A DNA stretch of 64,000 nucleotides from Mycobacterium sp. DL (lineage in GTDB: Bacteria > Actinomycetota > Actinomycetes > Mycobacteriales > Mycobacteriaceae), in NCBI RefSeq assembly GCF_039729195.1, contig NZ_CP155796.1:4402001-4466000 (forward strand). The letters run 5' to 3'. A program made the translations under genes and the position numbers. Positions within the stretch are counted from its first letter, which is position 1, and each line of letters begins with the position of its first letter. The notes below the pieces were generated by a model. The model had not been told where the DNA came from. It saw only the letters and a list, made by a program, of their open reading frames with translations, and did not search any database. Positions 47,176 to 55,758 of the stretch are shown in pieces.

Positions 47176-47957
47176 ACACATGGACAGTTGACCGAGCGGC
47201 GACCGAGCTGCTCGACGCCGAGGACACGCGAACTGCCCGCAACCCGATCACCGACGATTGGCCTGACCTCGATTTGCGAACGGCCTACGCGGTTCAGGAC
47301 GAGACGTTGTGCCGTCGAGTTGAGCGTGGTGAAACCGTCGTCGGTGTAAAGCTCGGCCTGACGTCACGAGCCAAGCAGCAGCGAATGGGTATCTCGTCGC
47401 CCCTGGTCGCGTGGCTGACCGATGCGATGACGCTGCCCGCCGGGGCGCCGTTGCAGGAGGGGGCACTGATTCATCCCCGCGTCGAGCCGGAACTCGTCTT
47501 CGTCATGAAAAACCGGTTGCGTGGTCCCGGTGTGACAGCGGCACAGGCGATGTCAGCGGTAGGGCACGTCTACGCGGGCATGGAGATCATTGATTCCCGC
47601 TACAGCGATTTTAGGTTCACCTTGCCTGACGTCGTCGCTGACAACGCCTCATCGGGGCGATATGTGACCGGTCCGATTGGTTTGCCGCCGGAGGAACTGG
47701 ACCTCTCACTGGAGGCGTGCCTGGTCGAAGTCGACGGCGTCATCGTCGACAGCGCCACAGGAGCCGCGGTTCAGGGACACCCCGCCGAGGCGCTGGCATT
47801 GGCGGCGAACGTGCTCGCCGACCGCGGTATGGCGATCGAGCGCGGCTGGATTGTGCTTACCGGCGGGATGACGGACGCGGTTGCGCTCAACTCGAAGGCC
47901 GTTGTGAGGATGCATTTTTCGAACCTTGGTTCGCTCGTCGTCCACGGAGGGAAGTAA
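47172..47957 (+). CDS. 4-oxalocrotonate decarboxylase
   Basis: A 261-residue paralogue of the preceding hydratase, with VGVKLGLTSRAKQQRMGI, RVEPELVFVM and EIIDSRYSDFRF. With a tautomerase and a semialdehyde dehydrogenase beside it, the decarboxylase role (DmpH/XylI) is the natural assignment, since these enzymes form a complex with the hydratase. The ATG overlaps the previous stop. Confidence 0.86.
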   Translation: MNTWTVDRAATELLDAEDTRTARNPITDDWPDLDLRTAYAVQDETLCRRVERGETVVGVKLGLTSRAKQQRMGISSPLVAWLTDAMTLPAGAPLQEGALIHPRVEPELVFVMKNRLRGPGVTAAQAMSAVGHVYAGMEIIDSRYSDFRFTLPDVVADNASSGRYVTGPIGLPPEELDLSLEACLVEVDGVIVDSATGAAVQGHPAEALALAANVLADRGMAIERGWIVLTGGMTDAVALNSKAVVRMHFSNLGSLVVHGGK

Positions 47958-47961
47958 CGCC

Positions 47962-48159
47962 ATGCCGTTAGTCGAAGTCACGCTGGTCCAGGGCCGCGCG
48001 CCGCACCAGTTACGCACGCTGATCAGCGAGCTGACCGAAGCCGTCGAGACGGCACTGGGCGCCTCCCGCTCCACAATCCGGGTGGTACTGCGCGAAGTTC
48101 CCGATACACACTGGGCCGCCGGTGACGTGACCATCGCGGAGCGGAACAAGGGTTCATGA
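47962..48159 (+). CDS. 4-oxalocrotonate tautomerase
   Basis: A 65-residue protein whose start, M-P-L-V-E-V, leaves the catalytic Pro1 after Met removal; length is typical. It interconverts enol and keto forms of 2-hydroxymuconate for the decarboxylase. An Arg pair (Arg39 region IRVVLREV) fits substrate carboxylate binding. It overlaps the dehydrogenase gene by four bases. Confidence 0.9.
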   Translation: MPLVEVTLVQGRAPHQLRTLISELTEAVETALGASRSTIRVVLREVPDTHWAAGDVTIAERNKGS

Positions 48160-49616
48160 CTGAGCTCATACCTCACGTCATCGATGGTGAAGAGGCCGAG
48201 TCGGCCAGTCTGGCGTGCTTCGACACCGTCGATCCGTGGACCCGCCAGCCGTGGGCCAAGGTGGCCCTCGGCGGCGCTGAGGAGGCCGCCCGGGCCGTAA
48301 CCGCCGCGCGCCGCGCCTTCGACGAAGGCCCTTGGCCACGAATGGGTTTGGCTGAGCGGGGCGCAATTCTGCACCGCCTCGCGGATCTGATCATGGAGCA
48401 CCGCGACGAACTCGCCCTGGCTGACACCACCGATATGGGAAAGCCGATCACCGACACCCGTGGCAACGACGTGCCGCGGTCGGCACAGAATTTCCGGTTC
48501 TTCGCCGACCATGCGCGGCTCTCAGTCGGTGAGGCACTGCCGATGGACAGCGGTCACCACGCCTACACCAGATTCGAGCCGGCGGGTGTCGTCGCCGCGA
48601 TCGCGCCGTGGAACTTCCCGCTGATGCTCGAGACGTGGAAGGTCGCACCGGCACTCGCGTGGGGGAACACCGTCGTCCTCAAACCTGCCGAGGACACTCC
48701 CGCGTCGGCGACCATCCTTGCACGACTTGCTTTGCAGGCCGGAATGCCCGATGGGGTCCTGAATGTCGTGCACGGGTATGGCCCCGGCTCTGTGGGATCC
48801 GCCCTCACCGGCGATCCCCGAGTCGACAGGATCACCTTCACCGGCGAAACGGGTACGGGCAGAACCATCGCCGCCGCGGCGGCGGCACACCTGACCCCGG
48901 TGAGCCTGGAACTGGGCGGGAAGGGCGCCAATCTGGTCTTCGCCGACGCCGACCTCGACAGCGCGGTGAGCTGGTCGATCCGCGCGATCTTCTCCAACGC
49001 CGGGCAGGTGTGTCTCGCCGGTAGCCGGTTGTACGTCCAGCGGGAAATCTACGATGAGTTCTTGGCACGTTTTGTCAGTGCCGCCGAATCACTGATCGCC
49101 GGTGACCCCAAGCTCGTTGGCACCCAGCTCGGTCCACTGGCGTCGGAAGAACATTGGCGAAAGGTCCGCTCCTACGTCGAGGGTATCGCCGCCGATGGGG
49201 GCACCATGCGCACGGGTGGTCCGGGGGAGGGGTGGCTCATCCGCCCGACGATCGTGACCGATCTACCTGCTACCGCGCGGCTCTGCCGTGAAGAGATATT
49301 CGGCCCAGTTGCGGTCGTCGCGCCCTTCGACACCGAAGCGGACGCCGTCGCTTTAGCCAACAACACGCCGTATGGGCTGAACGCGATGTTGTTCACCGAG
49401 AATCTTTCCCGGGCCCACCGCGTGGCAGCCGCGCTGAACGCGGGCACCGTGTGGGCGAACTGCTTCTTCGTTCGTGACCTTCGGGCACCGTTTGGCGGGG
49501 TGGGCGATTCCGGAATCGGCCGGGAGGGTGGCACATTCAGCCGTGAGTTCTTCACCGAGCCGAAAGCGATTGTGATGGCGATCAGTGACATCGCCACCGC
49601 CTCACGTCAACAGTGA
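48156..49616 (+). CDS. 2-hydroxymuconic semialdehyde dehydrogenase
   Basis: A 486-residue ALDH with SLELGGKGANLVF (base Glu) and NAGQVCLAGSRLY (nucleophilic Cys). Being in one operon with an extradiol dioxygenase, tautomerase and decarboxylase points to the meta-pathway enzyme (DmpC/XylG type) that oxidises the ring-fission aldehyde. Together the five genes take a catechol to 4-hydroxy-2-oxovalerate. Confidence 0.87.
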   Translation: MTELIPHVIDGEEAESASLACFDTVDPWTRQPWAKVALGGAEEAARAVTAARRAFDEGPWPRMGLAERGAILHRLADLIMEHRDELALADTTDMGKPITDTRGNDVPRSAQNFRFFADHARLSVGEALPMDSGHHAYTRFEPAGVVAAIAPWNFPLMLETWKVAPALAWGNTVVLKPAEDTPASATILARLALQAGMPDGVLNVVHGYGPGSVGSALTGDPRVDRITFTGETGTGRTIAAAAAAHLTPVSLELGGKGANLVFADADLDSAVSWSIRAIFSNAGQVCLAGSRLYVQREIYDEFLARFVSAAESLIAGDPKLVGTQLGPLASEEHWRKVRSYVEGIAADGGTMRTGGPGEGWLIRPTIVTDLPATARLCREEIFGPVAVVAPFDTEADAVALANNTPYGLNAMLFTENLSRAHRVAAALNAGTVWANCFFVRDLRAPFGGVGDSGIGREGGTFSREFFTEPKAIVMAISDIATASRQQ

Positions 49617-49703
49617 CTGAGTTGTCTTAGTATTCGGCTCCTGGACCGCTCCACGCATCCACACTGCTCGACGGTCACCTCGCCCGAGGTGGTGCAGCGC
49701 GGA

Positions 49704-50144
49704 TCACGTCTGCCTCATCGGGCGGTCGCTGAAGGGGTGTGCCGATTGTGGGCTGCTCGCCGGGTCCCAGGCAGCAGGAAACGGTGCGGTATCGGTGGTT
49801 GCATCGGGGCCGCTGAGTGCGGCGATGAACGCGGCGAGGCCGGCTTCGTCATCGGTCCCGCGGTACCCGCTGTGCCAACTCCTCAGGTCGGCAACGAGTT
49901 CGGGGGCCAGCTCGATGTTGCAGTGCACCGCGATACGCAGCAGCTCGACTATCGTGTCGAACGTTTCACCGGCGCCCAAGGTGGCGTAGATCTGGGCGCG
50001 GTGGACCGGGTCGAGTCGGTCGCTGACGGCTTGCGCCAAGGCCCATGCCACATCGGTTTGACGTACCGGCTGTTTGTGGGCTCTGGCTAATCGGTATCCG
50101 CCACCCCAACCGCCCTGCTGCGGTGTGCTGATGGCTTCACTCAC
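49704..50144 (-). CDS. Hypothetical protein
   Basis: A 146-residue soluble protein that I do not recognise. It has a glycine-rich start (QQGGWGGGYRLARAHK), a helical middle (TFDTIVELLRIAVHCNIELAPELVADL) and a disordered tail. Its start overlaps the stop of the small gene upstream by eight bases, so the two are co-translated. No link to the flanking catabolic genes is evident. Confidence 0.65.
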   Translation of the reverse strand: MSEAISTPQQGGWGGGYRLARAHKQPVRQTDVAWALAQAVSDRLDPVHRAQIYATLGAGETFDTIVELLRIAVHCNIELAPELVADLRSWHSGYRGTDDEAGLAAFIAALSGPDATTDTAPFPAAWDPASSPQSAHPFSDRPMRQT

Positions 50145-50337
50145 CTCGGTCTCTTAGACGCCATGACACGCACGATGCCTGGTGCCCAACAACTTTCATA
50201 GCTCTTGGGTTCGGCCGGACCCGGTCGGCGTGATGGACAATCGCGGTGCACAGCCACAGCGCCGCGTCGGCGATCTCTTCGAGGGCATCACCGCCCACCT
50301 CCGCCCGCGCCGTCGCTTCTGGATAGGCAGCACTCAT
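50137..50337 (-). CDS. Small hypothetical protein
   Basis: A 66-residue protein starting at ATG 50337 with a GGGAG site five bases upstream. It has one helical segment (ALEEIADAALWLCTAIVHHA) and a basic C-terminus. It overlaps the following hypothetical gene and lies 79 bases after the aldolase stop. Unrecognised, but the ribosome site and overlap support it as a gene. Confidence 0.5.
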   Translation of the reverse strand: MSAAYPEATARAEVGGDALEEIADAALWLCTAIVHHADRVRPNPRAMKVVGHQASCVSWRLRDRGE

Positions 50338-50416
50338 CCAGACTCCCTACGAAGGATGCTACAAAACACCTAGGCCCACCGTGACCGGCCACTGTCGGTC
50401 ACACAACTCGGTCAGC

Positions 50417-51388
50417 TCAGCGGAAGCCGCGGTACTTCTGTTCCAGTGCGGCCCACCGGCGGCCGGTTTCCTCACCGCCAGCGACCATGTCGGCCGGTGC
50501 ATCGGTATATGGCGGCCGGCTGGGCCCGCAGTCGATCAAGCCCGCTCCGCGGAACCGCCCACGCCCGACCGGAATGCTGTAATCCATGAAGCGCGACATG
50601 TCACCGCCGAATTGCGGGGCCAACGCCCAGTTCACTTGCTCGGAGATGTCATCCGCCTGTGCCCAGTCCTGCGACAGCACGGCGCGCGAGAGTGAGGCCA
50701 ACGGGGAGGGCGCGCAGGCGACGTTCCCCGACCAGCACGCCGTGGCCCTGTCCGGGAAGCGTTTGGCAACGCGGACCCAGTCGCTATCGAGGGGCAGCAC
50801 GGCAACCTTGTCGCCGAAGGCCTCGATGTCGCCCTCCAGAGTCGGTCCGCCTGCGTGCTTGGTCGCAATGATCTCGGGCGCATCGGCAAGCTGCTGGTAC
50901 GCGTCGACGCTGATCTTGCCCTTGAACGCGGCGGGGTTGTCATAGATCACTACCGGAACCCCGGGCAATGCCTCGGTGATATCGCGATAGAAGCGCACGA
51001 CGCCGGAGTCATCGAGCGGCAGCCACATGGGACGACCGACGAAGAGTCCGTCGGCGCCGGCGTCGATCGCCTCGCGACCCCGCGCGATTGTGTCGCGGGT
51101 GTTCAAAGTCGTCACGCCGGCGAAGAACGCCGCCCGGCCCCGGATCGTCTCGGCGACGCAGGCCGAGAACTGAAGCCATTCATGATGAGTAAGCGACGCA
51201 CACTCACCGAACGTTCCGGTGGTCATCACGATCTCGATCCCGGCGTCGACGACCTGCTCGATCATCTTCTCGGTCTCAACGACATTGACGCTGTTCAGGC
51301 AACGCCAGTCATCGGCGTCGTTGGTCGCAGGCGTCGGCACGATGCCCACGATCCCTCTGATGTCCGCACGGGTGATCGCCACGGTCAA
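50417..51388 (-). CDS. NahE/PhdJ-type hydratase-aldolase
   Basis: A 323-residue DapA-fold class I aldolase. It matches naphthalene- and phenanthrene-pathway hydratase-aldolases: VPTPATNDADDWR near the start, TTGTFGECASLTHHEW, the Schiff-base lysine in ATKHAGG, and the family ending CGPSRPPY ... WAALEQKY. It would split an aryl-2-oxobut-3-enoate, such as carboxybenzalpyruvate, into an aromatic aldehyde and pyruvate. TTG 51388 overlaps the cupin stop (TTGA); GTG 51382 is an alternative start. Confidence 0.87.
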   Translation of the reverse strand: MTVAITRADIRGIVGIVPTPATNDADDWRCLNSVNVVETEKMIEQVVDAGIEIVMTTGTFGECASLTHHEWLQFSACVAETIRGRAAFFAGVTTLNTRDTIARGREAIDAGADGLFVGRPMWLPLDDSGVVRFYRDITEALPGVPVVIYDNPAAFKGKISVDAYQQLADAPEIIATKHAGGPTLEGDIEAFGDKVAVLPLDSDWVRVAKRFPDRATACWSGNVACAPSPLASLSRAVLSQDWAQADDISEQVNWALAPQFGGDMSRFMDYSIPVGRGRFRGAGLIDCGPSRPPYTDAPADMVAGGEETGRRWAALEQKYRGFR

Positions 51389-52497
51389 GCCCGTGTCTTC
51401 GCCGGTGATGCGAGATCGCCGGGCACGGTGGGATACGGCTGGGTACCGAATGAGCGGTGGGGCTCCTCGCGGTACATTCCGAGCGCCTGAAGCACCGGAG
51501 CGTCGGTTGCGGAGAAGAGCACGGCGTCGACGTCGGAGGACCGGTTCATGTGGGCGTGCCACATCCAGTTGGGCACTACAAACGAGTCGCCGACAGACCA
51601 GTCGATTTCTTCGTCGCCGACAACTGTGGTGCCTTCGCCTTCCACGACGTAGTAGACCGCGCTGGAAGTGTGGCGGTGGCGTTCGGTGCGCAGCCCTGGA
51701 CGGAGCAGCTGTGCGAAGCAGTCGATGGTGGGAAGCGTCGGTCCGCCGCTGATTGGGTGGGCGTAGTGCAGGATGACACCGTCGAACGGGCTGCCGCCAC
51801 TGTGACGATGTATGCCCAAGGCGGCCCGAACCTCGCTCCACGGGTACCGGAATGGAATCCGCAAGCTCTGTCGAGCTTCCCACGCGGGGCGCACATGGGC
51901 GGCGCGACTGCTCGTGCAGGACGCAGCATCTTCATGCAATGGCTGTGTGCGCCCACCGAACGGTTCGAAGAACATTTGGCGTAGATAACCCATGAGCGGC
52001 ACATCGAGGATGTCAAGCCAGACGCCGCGTTTATCGCTTTCGTTGTGGTGATCGTGCCAAGAGTAGGCCGGCGTGATGACCAGGTCACCGTCTTCCATGG
52101 GAAGTTTCTCCCCGTCGACCGCGGTGAACAGGTCGGGGCTACCGTCCACGACGAAGCGCAAGGCGTTGATGGAGTGCCGGTGCGCCGGGGCTATCTCGCC
52201 GGGAAGGGTGATCTGCATGCCCATTGCCAAGGTCTGCGACGTGCCGTTGACGTCAGGAGCCGGGTTGATGAAAGTGAAGTTCCTGCGGGCGGTTTCGCCG
52301 GACACCGCCGCGCACATCTCGGTCAGCGCGCGATCCGCGAGTTGCCATGACCAACGGAACGGCACACCCGCCGGGACAGGGCCGTCGGTGAGCTGGACCA
52401 ACTGCGCGTCGTACTGCCACTGGCCACGAAGGTGCAGTTCGTCGAGCTTCTTGTCGAACAGTGCCAGATCCGAAACGGACTCCTGTGTAGTCGTCAT
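51385..52497 (-). CDS. Cupin ring-cleavage dioxygenase (1-hydroxy-2-naphthoate / gentisate dioxygenase family)
   Basis: A 370-residue bicupin protein: His motifs PAHRHSINALRFVVDG in the first cupin and ERHRHTSSAVYYVVEG in the second. The family cleaves hydroxylated aromatic acids between carboxyl- and hydroxyl-bearing carbons. Because the next overlapping gene is a PhdJ-type aldolase, a 1-hydroxy-2-naphthoate (PhdI-like) role fits better than gentisate; the FAH gene at 60780 keeps the gentisate option open. ATG 52497 follows AAGGGA. Confidence 0.83.
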   Translation of the reverse strand: MTTTQESVSDLALFDKKLDELHLRGQWQYDAQLVQLTDGPVPAGVPFRWSWQLADRALTEMCAAVSGETARRNFTFINPAPDVNGTSQTLAMGMQITLPGEIAPAHRHSINALRFVVDGSPDLFTAVDGEKLPMEDGDLVITPAYSWHDHHNESDKRGVWLDILDVPLMGYLRQMFFEPFGGRTQPLHEDAASCTSSRAAHVRPAWEARQSLRIPFRYPWSEVRAALGIHRHSGGSPFDGVILHYAHPISGGPTLPTIDCFAQLLRPGLRTERHRHTSSAVYYVVEGEGTTVVGDEEIDWSVGDSFVVPNWMWHAHMNRSSDVDAVLFSATDAPVLQALGMYREEPHRSFGTQPYPTVPGDLASPAKTRA

Positions 52498-52870
52498 AAT
52501 CCCTTGTCCTCGTGAAGAAACCGTGGCAGTCGGGGCAGTCACGCTCGACCCCCGTCGTCGCTGGTCAACCGATCGGTCCACGGCGGCCTCGAGTATCGAT
52601 GCCTCGGGCCCGCGGGACCGCTTCCCCGTGATGACGACGCAGCGCCGACGCTAGCACCGGCCGCAGCGCACGACAAGACACTTAACAATGATTCTGTCTA
52701 AATCGTAACGTTTGTCGCCCAGGTTTTGGTGCTGCGCGGACGGACGATTGCGACTCCAATCGAGACGTCCTGACTGGTTTCGAACAAATATGGATAATGT
52801 TGTCGATTCCACGTCTTCTTCTGCACGGCGGGAATACGCTCTGCTGAGTGGGAAGGCACAGGAGGCACTG
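52498..52870. promoter_or_regulatory. Divergent control region between cupin and tetR
   Basis: About 370 bases with no convincing gene. The middle (52680-52710) is AT-rich and probably holds the minus-strand promoter. A degenerate operator, CGAACA-N14-TGTCGA, lies at 52781-52806 before tetR. Confidence 0.55.
52781..52806. promoter_or_regulatory. Degenerate TGAACA-N14-TGTTCA operator upstream of tetR
   Basis: CGAACA, 14 bases, TGTCGA, with five of six and four of six arm bases matching. It lies 65 bases before the TetR start, consistent with autoregulation. Confidence 0.5.
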
Positions 52871-53449
52871 ATGGCGGCAAACCAGGACACGCTTGCGCGC
52901 ATATTCGACGCGACCACTACGACGCTGGCACGCAGCGGGGCCAGAAGGCTGTCAATGACCGACGTCAGCGCTGAGGCGGGGATCGCCCGCGGAACGCTGT
53001 ATCACTACTTCAGTAAGAAGCAGGACTTGCTGAATGCGGTAGGCGTACGAGTCGTGAAGCTGTTTGAAGACGGAATCGTCAACGCCGTGGAAGAACGGCC
53101 CGAACTCGACGTACGTGTCCGGGTGGTCGTGGAAGCGATGGCCGACGTGGGCCGCGCACATCCGGAAATCGTGCAGGTGATCGCCCTTGAACCGGGCTTC
53201 GGCGTGGACTTCTTGCAGCAGATCTTTCCGGAGTTCGTCTGCCTGCTGGACGAGCTGCTGGCGCCGGCTCTGAACATGACCCGTGCCGTTCGGTCCATGG
53301 GTGTCACCAGTGGTCAGCTCTGTGACCTGATCCTTCGCATCGTGATGTCGGCGTACGTGTTGCCGACCCCCGATCTGGCCGACGTGCCGCGGGCGATCCT
53401 GGCGTTGCCCTGTTTGACCCGATGGACTCCCGACCTGCACCTGGTCTGA
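52871..53449 (+). CDS. TetR-family regulator of the catabolic cluster
   Basis: A 192-residue TetR protein: helix-turn-helix SMTDVSAEAGIARGTLYHYFSKKQDLL and a ligand domain with ALEPGFGVDFLQQIFPEF. The TetR at 61607 has a very similar ligand-domain segment (QLEPGFVLDYIRRVTP), so the two are paralogues. ATG 52871 has GGAGG five bases upstream and is preferred to ATG 52790. It is divergent from the cupin-aldolase operon and next to a shared inverted repeat. Confidence 0.88.
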   Translation: MAANQDTLARIFDATTTTLARSGARRLSMTDVSAEAGIARGTLYHYFSKKQDLLNAVGVRVVKLFEDGIVNAVEERPELDVRVRVVVEAMADVGRAHPEIVQVIALEPGFGVDFLQQIFPEFVCLLDELLAPALNMTRAVRSMGVTSGQLCDLILRIVMSAYVLPTPDLADVPRAILALPCLTRWTPDLHLV

Positions 53450-53476
53450 AACCTCAATCGGCCCGAATCGTCGACA

Positions 53477-53701
53477 TCACTGGCCGGGTTCGGCGCGACG
53501 CACGGTGATGGCGTCGGCAGGGCAGGCCTCCGCTCCTCGACAGGCCTGAGCCTCGAGCTCAAGCGGCACGCTCTCAGGTGCAACGGCGTATCCAGCGTCG
53601 TCGATCGTGTAGACGTCGGGACCTTCGGTGGCGCACAGGGTGTATCCGCAGCACTTCGACCGGTCGACTGTGATCACAAGTGGTAGCTGGCTGTCTGCCA
53701 T
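53477..53701 (-). CDS. 3Fe-4S ferredoxin
   Basis: A 74-residue ferredoxin with cysteines in KCCGYTLC, an ACRGAEACP segment and no C-x2-C-x2-C run, fitting a 3Fe-4S or 4Fe-4S single-cluster type. It is likely the electron donor of the second Rieske oxygenase (58118), which has no ferredoxin in its own operon. It is divergent from the flavin reductase and shares a control region with a TGAACA-type site. Confidence 0.85.
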   Translation of the reverse strand: MADSQLPLVITVDRSKCCGYTLCATEGPDVYTIDDAGYAVAPESVPLELEAQACRGAEACPADAITVRRAEPGQ

Positions 53702-53759
53702 GATGCTCGGCTCCTCCGATGGCCTGGGAAGTGAAACTATTTGGGGTATCGTCCTGAGT

Positions 53760-53785
53760 TGAACAGTCTATACAGATTGTGTCCT
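53760..53785. promoter_or_regulatory. TGAACA-N14-TGTTCA-type operator between ferredoxin and flavin reductase
   Basis: TGAACA, 14 bases, TGTCCT (left arm perfect, right arm four of six). Inside it ACAGTCTATACAGATTGT (53763-53780) is an 18-bp dyad matching at 14 positions. It may control both divergent genes. Confidence 0.5.
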
Positions 53786-53841
53786 AATCGCATATGACCT
53801 TTCGCCTGGGGCCACCCTCGCGATGGCCGGAGGAGCGCAGG

Positions 53842-54402
53842 TTGGCTGACCCGAAACAACGTGTCACGGAACTTAATCCGATATCAACGGACCGACGGGT
53901 GCTACGTACCGCCTTCGGGTCCTTCCCCAGCGGCGTGACTGCAGTGTGCGGTGTGGGCGCAGGCGGCGATCCAGTCGGGATGGCGGCGAGCTCGTTTGTT
54001 TCGCTGTCGTTGGATCCGCCGCTGGTGGCAGTCTGCATGCAGAAAACATCCACCTCCTGGCCCCGGCTGCGACGGCTGCGTCGGCTCGGATTGACCGTGC
54101 TGGCACAGGACCAGGAGGATGCATGCGTGCGGCTGTCGGGCAAGGGCGATCGCTTCAGCGACATCGACTGGGTGCGTACGGCCGACGGCGCCGTCTTCGT
54201 GTCAGGTGCGTCGGTGTGGCTGGAGTGCTCCCTATTCGATGAGGTCCCGGGAGGCGACCACACCATCGCCATGTTGGAGATCCATCGGCTGCACACCGAG
54301 CCGGGCGTTGCCCCACTGGTGTTCCACGGCAGTGCATTTCGTCGTCTCGACTTGGCTGTGGACAGCGAGGTCGCATCGGGCTCCCGGGGCAATCCGATGT
54401 GA
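53842..54402 (+). CDS. Flavin reductase family protein
   Basis: A 186-residue flavin reductase with the domain start RTAFGSFPSGVTAV, the flavin loop MAASSFVSLSLDPPLV and closing HTIAMLEIHRL. It should supply reduced FMN or FAD to the monooxygenase encoded 155 bases downstream. TTG 53842 is chosen for its GGAGGAG site; ATG 53794 is in frame but has no ribosome site. Confidence 0.85.
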   Translation: MADPKQRVTELNPISTDRRVLRTAFGSFPSGVTAVCGVGAGGDPVGMAASSFVSLSLDPPLVAVCMQKTSTSWPRLRRLRRLGLTVLAQDQEDACVRLSGKGDRFSDIDWVRTADGAVFVSGASVWLECSLFDEVPGGDHTIAMLEIHRLHTEPGVAPLVFHGSAFRRLDLAVDSEVASGSRGNPM

Positions 54403-54444
54403 GGTGCGCCGCGGTTCGGTGCGAAGGAAACTTCGGCTGACGCC

Positions 54445-54474
54445 TTGACGCCGTGGTGATGCTGAACACATAAT
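54445..54474 (+). promoter_or_regulatory. Promoter of the second catabolic operon
   Basis: TTGACG, 18 bases, CATAAT. The -10 directly abuts the left arm of the TGAACA-N14-TGTTCA operator. Confidence 0.65.
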
Positions 54475-54488
54475 ACTACTACTGTTCA
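54463..54488. promoter_or_regulatory. Perfect TGAACA-N14-TGTTCA operator
   Basis: Both six-base arms are exact inverted repeats separated by 14 bases. It covers the -10 and presumed start of the monooxygenase operon, so a bound protein would repress. The same 26-bp geometry recurs at 62291. Confidence 0.75.
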
Positions 54489-54556
54489 ACACGAACTATT
54501 CGTCTAACCAACGCCGGCGTAACCGCCCGAGCGATTGGACAATTGGAGGACACCAC

Positions 54557-55738
54557 ATGACAGCCGTCGAGGCCGACACCACCACCGTCCTGGAGGCCGT
54601 CCGGGCGCTCGTCCCCGAGATCGCCGAACGAGCGAATGAGATCGAGGCGGCGAAGCTGATCCCGGCCGATCTGATCCAACGGCTCACGGACGCAGGGGCA
54701 TTCAGGATGTTCGTCCCTCAGCAGTACGGCGGCGAAGAGATGAGCATGCTCGATGCCATGGATGTCATCGAGGAGGTAGCCAAGGCCGACGCCTCGGCCG
54801 GGTGGACCGTGATGATCGGTGCTGACTTCGCGCCGGTGTTCGGCCGTTTTCCCCAGCACGTCCTCGACGGCGAGATCTATCCCGAAGGGCCCGACACCAT
54901 GGCCCGCGGGGCGTTCGCGCCCAAAGGTGTGGCGATCCGCACCGACGGCGGCTATGTCGTCAACGGTCAGTGGCCTCTCGCCAGCGGTAGCTACGAGCAT
55001 CAGTGGATGATGGGCAGCTGCATTGTGCTGCGCAACGGTGCGCCCGTCATGACCGACGCGGGTGTCCCCGAGATGGTGCTCGCGATGGTGCCGGCTCAGG
55101 AAGCTGACTTCGTTCAAACGTGGGATTCCGTTGGCCTGCGCGGGACGAACAGCAACGACTTCGTGCTCAAGGATGTCTTTGTTCCCGATCACCACATTGG
55201 TATCTTCTTTGGGCCAGCCACCGTGGACACCACGCTTTTTCGCCTGCCTGTCCGCTTGGCGCTCGGCCCGACCCATGTCGCGGTGGTCATGGGCATCGCC
55301 GAGGGCGCTCTGAGCGACCTTCGTGAGCTGGCCAAGACGAAACGACCCGCGTTCAACCCCATGATGCGACTGGCTGAGGACCCCGTATTCCAATACCGGC
55401 TGGGGCAACTCGACATCCGGTTGGCTTCGGTTCGTGCGTTGGCCGAGAAGGAAGTCCGTCTGATGTGGGACGCGGCGTCGGCAGGTGAACCCATCTCGCC
55501 GCTGCAGGCCACACGCCAGCGGGCGATGGTGGCGCGGGCCCACACGGAGTGTGTCGAGATCGTCAACGAAGCGTTCGGGCTGGCAGGCAGCAACGCTATG
55601 TACAACACATCCACTCTGCAGCGACGTCTTCGCGATGTGCGGACAGCGGCGCAGCACGCCGCCGCCAGTGCAGAGATCTACACGATCGTCGGAGCGCTGC
55701 TCGTCGGAGAGGACGTCCCGCCGGCGGCCTTGGCCTAG
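54557..55738 (+). CDS. Acyl-CoA dehydrogenase-fold flavin monooxygenase (HsaA-like)
   Basis: A 393-residue protein of the acyl-CoA dehydrogenase fold. It has the N-terminal LIPADLIQRLTDAGAFRMFVPQQYGG typical of group D flavin monooxygenases such as HsaA, and no clear acyl-CoA catalytic Glu. With a flavin reductase next door it is best read as the oxygenase of a two-component hydroxylase acting on a phenol-like substrate. The ATG follows GGAGGA. It opens an operon running to 61601. Confidence 0.83.
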   Translation: MTAVEADTTTVLEAVRALVPEIAERANEIEAAKLIPADLIQRLTDAGAFRMFVPQQYGGEEMSMLDAMDVIEEVAKADASAGWTVMIGADFAPVFGRFPQHVLDGEIYPEGPDTMARGAFAPKGVAIRTDGGYVVNGQWPLASGSYEHQWMMGSCIVLRNGAPVMTDAGVPEMVLAMVPAQEADFVQTWDSVGLRGTNSNDFVLKDVFVPDHHIGIFFGPATVDTTLFRLPVRLALGPTHVAVVMGIAEGALSDLRELAKTKRPAFNPMMRLAEDPVFQYRLGQLDIRLASVRALAEKEVRLMWDAASAGEPISPLQATRQRAMVARAHTECVEIVNEAFGLAGSNAMYNTSTLQRRLRDVRTAAQHAAASAEIYTIVGALLVGEDVPPAALA

Positions 55739-55758
55739 CGGCCGGGACAACCGACAGG

